DNA of 5,751 bases from a bacterium (GTDB lineage Bacteria > JAHJDO01), in the NCBI GenBank assembly GCA_030671985.1, contig DAOVHI010000095.1:1-5751 (forward strand), written 5' to 3'. A model generated the notes under the pieces. It had not been told where the DNA came from, did no database searches, and saw only the letters and a list, made by a program, of their open reading frames with translations. Below, piece after piece: positions 5,297-5,751 of the stretch (the first letter of the stretch is position 1; each line of letters opens with the position of its first letter). The translations under genes and the position numbers were made by a program.

Positions 5297-5751
5297 TACT
5301 GCCTGCCCCCTAACGTAACTTGTTTCTTGCTAAGAAAATAGACGAAAATTATTCCTCCCACAATCCCTGTGATCACGCCAACAGGAAGTTCCAAAGGAGA
5401 AACGATTGTCCTTGCAAGAGTATCGCAAAGTATAAGAAATGCTCCGCCTGCAAGAGCAGATGTAATAAGAAGTATACGATGATCTCCTCCAACAAACATA
5501 CGCATAAAATGCGGAACAACCAATCCGACAAATCCAATTACTCCGGCAACTGAGACTGCGCATCCCGTAAGTAAAGATGCAAGTATGAACAGCCATTTTT
5601 TTGTCTTTTCCACATTTACCCCAAGATGTAATGCCTCTTCTTCGCCTAAAGCAAGCGCATTAAGTTTTGTGCAGAATAAATAAGATATTAATAACCCCAG
5701 AACCGATATTAAAACAATTACTTTTATAAGAACCAAATTAGGCTCTTCTAA
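5296..5751 (-). CDS. FecCD/BtuC-family ABC transporter permease, C-terminal part
   Basis: The 3' part of an inner-membrane permease for iron-siderophore, haem or cobalamin import. The frame is open to the window edge, and the codons before the TTG at 5736 (reading LEEPN) continue it. That TTG is therefore not the start, and the 5' portion, probably half or more of the usual 330 or so residues, lies outside. Hallmarks include LGVNVEKTKKW; AGVIGFVGLVVPHFMR, the conserved cytoplasmic segment that contacts the ATPase; a GG/DTLAR stretch; and the final LPVGVITGIVGGIIFVYFL. At least four hydrophobic segments are visible. The stop overlaps the start of the ATP-binding gene by one base, so the two are co-translated. 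Confidence 0.93.
   Translation of the reverse strand, partial: LEEPNLVLIKVIVLISVLGLLISYLFCTKLNALALGEEEALHLGVNVEKTKKWLFILASLLTGCAVSVAGVIGFVGLVVPHFMRMFVGGDHRILLITSALAGGAFLILCDTLARTIVSPLELPVGVITGIVGGIIFVYFLSKKQVTLGGRQ

Noticed and set aside
5290-5312. GTTAGGGGG on the minus strand, resembling an integron core site
   Set aside because: It is coding sequence for the conserved permease C-terminus and the ribosome site of the next gene, with no attC fold around it.
5330-5596. Minus- and plus-strand open frames inside the permease gene
   Set aside because: They overlap the clearly conserved FecCD/BtuC frame, and their translations are rich in Cys/Ser/Arg or Asn/Lys, as expected of out-of-frame reading.

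Overview
The window fits a moderately AT-rich bacterial chromosome, probably from an anaerobe or other corrinoid-using organism. The grounds are a homocysteine S-methyltransferase and a methyltetrahydrofolate:corrinoid-type methyltransferase close together, near a FecCD/BtuC-type importer. I cannot name the taxon from the sequence.

Left part (1-3317). All genes are on the minus strand. A compact run starts at 2982: a homocysteine S-methyltransferase domain protein, then rlmN (23S rRNA/tRNA A2503/A37 methyltransferase, 5 nt gap), then an HAD phosphatase of the phosphoserine-phosphatase type (2 nt gap, GTG start). After a 68 bp gap with a good sigma70-like promoter comes a pterin-binding methyltransferase of the AcsE/MtrH type. 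It is interrupted by an in-frame TAA at codon 83, yet the family-like reading frame continues beyond the stop to the window edge.

Middle (3318-4452). The clearest accessory feature is a 1,135 bp element with the anatomy of an integron gene cassette. It has one plus-strand gene, a very short 5' leader, a tandem stop, and immediately afterwards an attC-like site with a long imperfect stem, an extra unpaired base on its left arm and AAC/GTT core triplets. No integrase, no upstream attC and no recognisable attI are present, and both flanks are ordinary minus-strand metabolic genes. It therefore looks like a lone cassette, either inserted at a secondary GTT site or left from a lost array. Its 344-residue product is one I do not recognise.

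Right part (4459-5751). On the minus strand are the C-terminal part of a FecCD/BtuC-type permease, running off the window, and its ATP-binding partner, overlapping by 1 nt. They are the end of an iron-siderophore, haem or cobalamin import operon. Before the cassette arrived, this operon and the methyltransferase run would have been co-directional neighbours about 370 bp apart. Cobalamin import would suit the corrinoid-type methyl-transfer genes, but the substrate is an inference.
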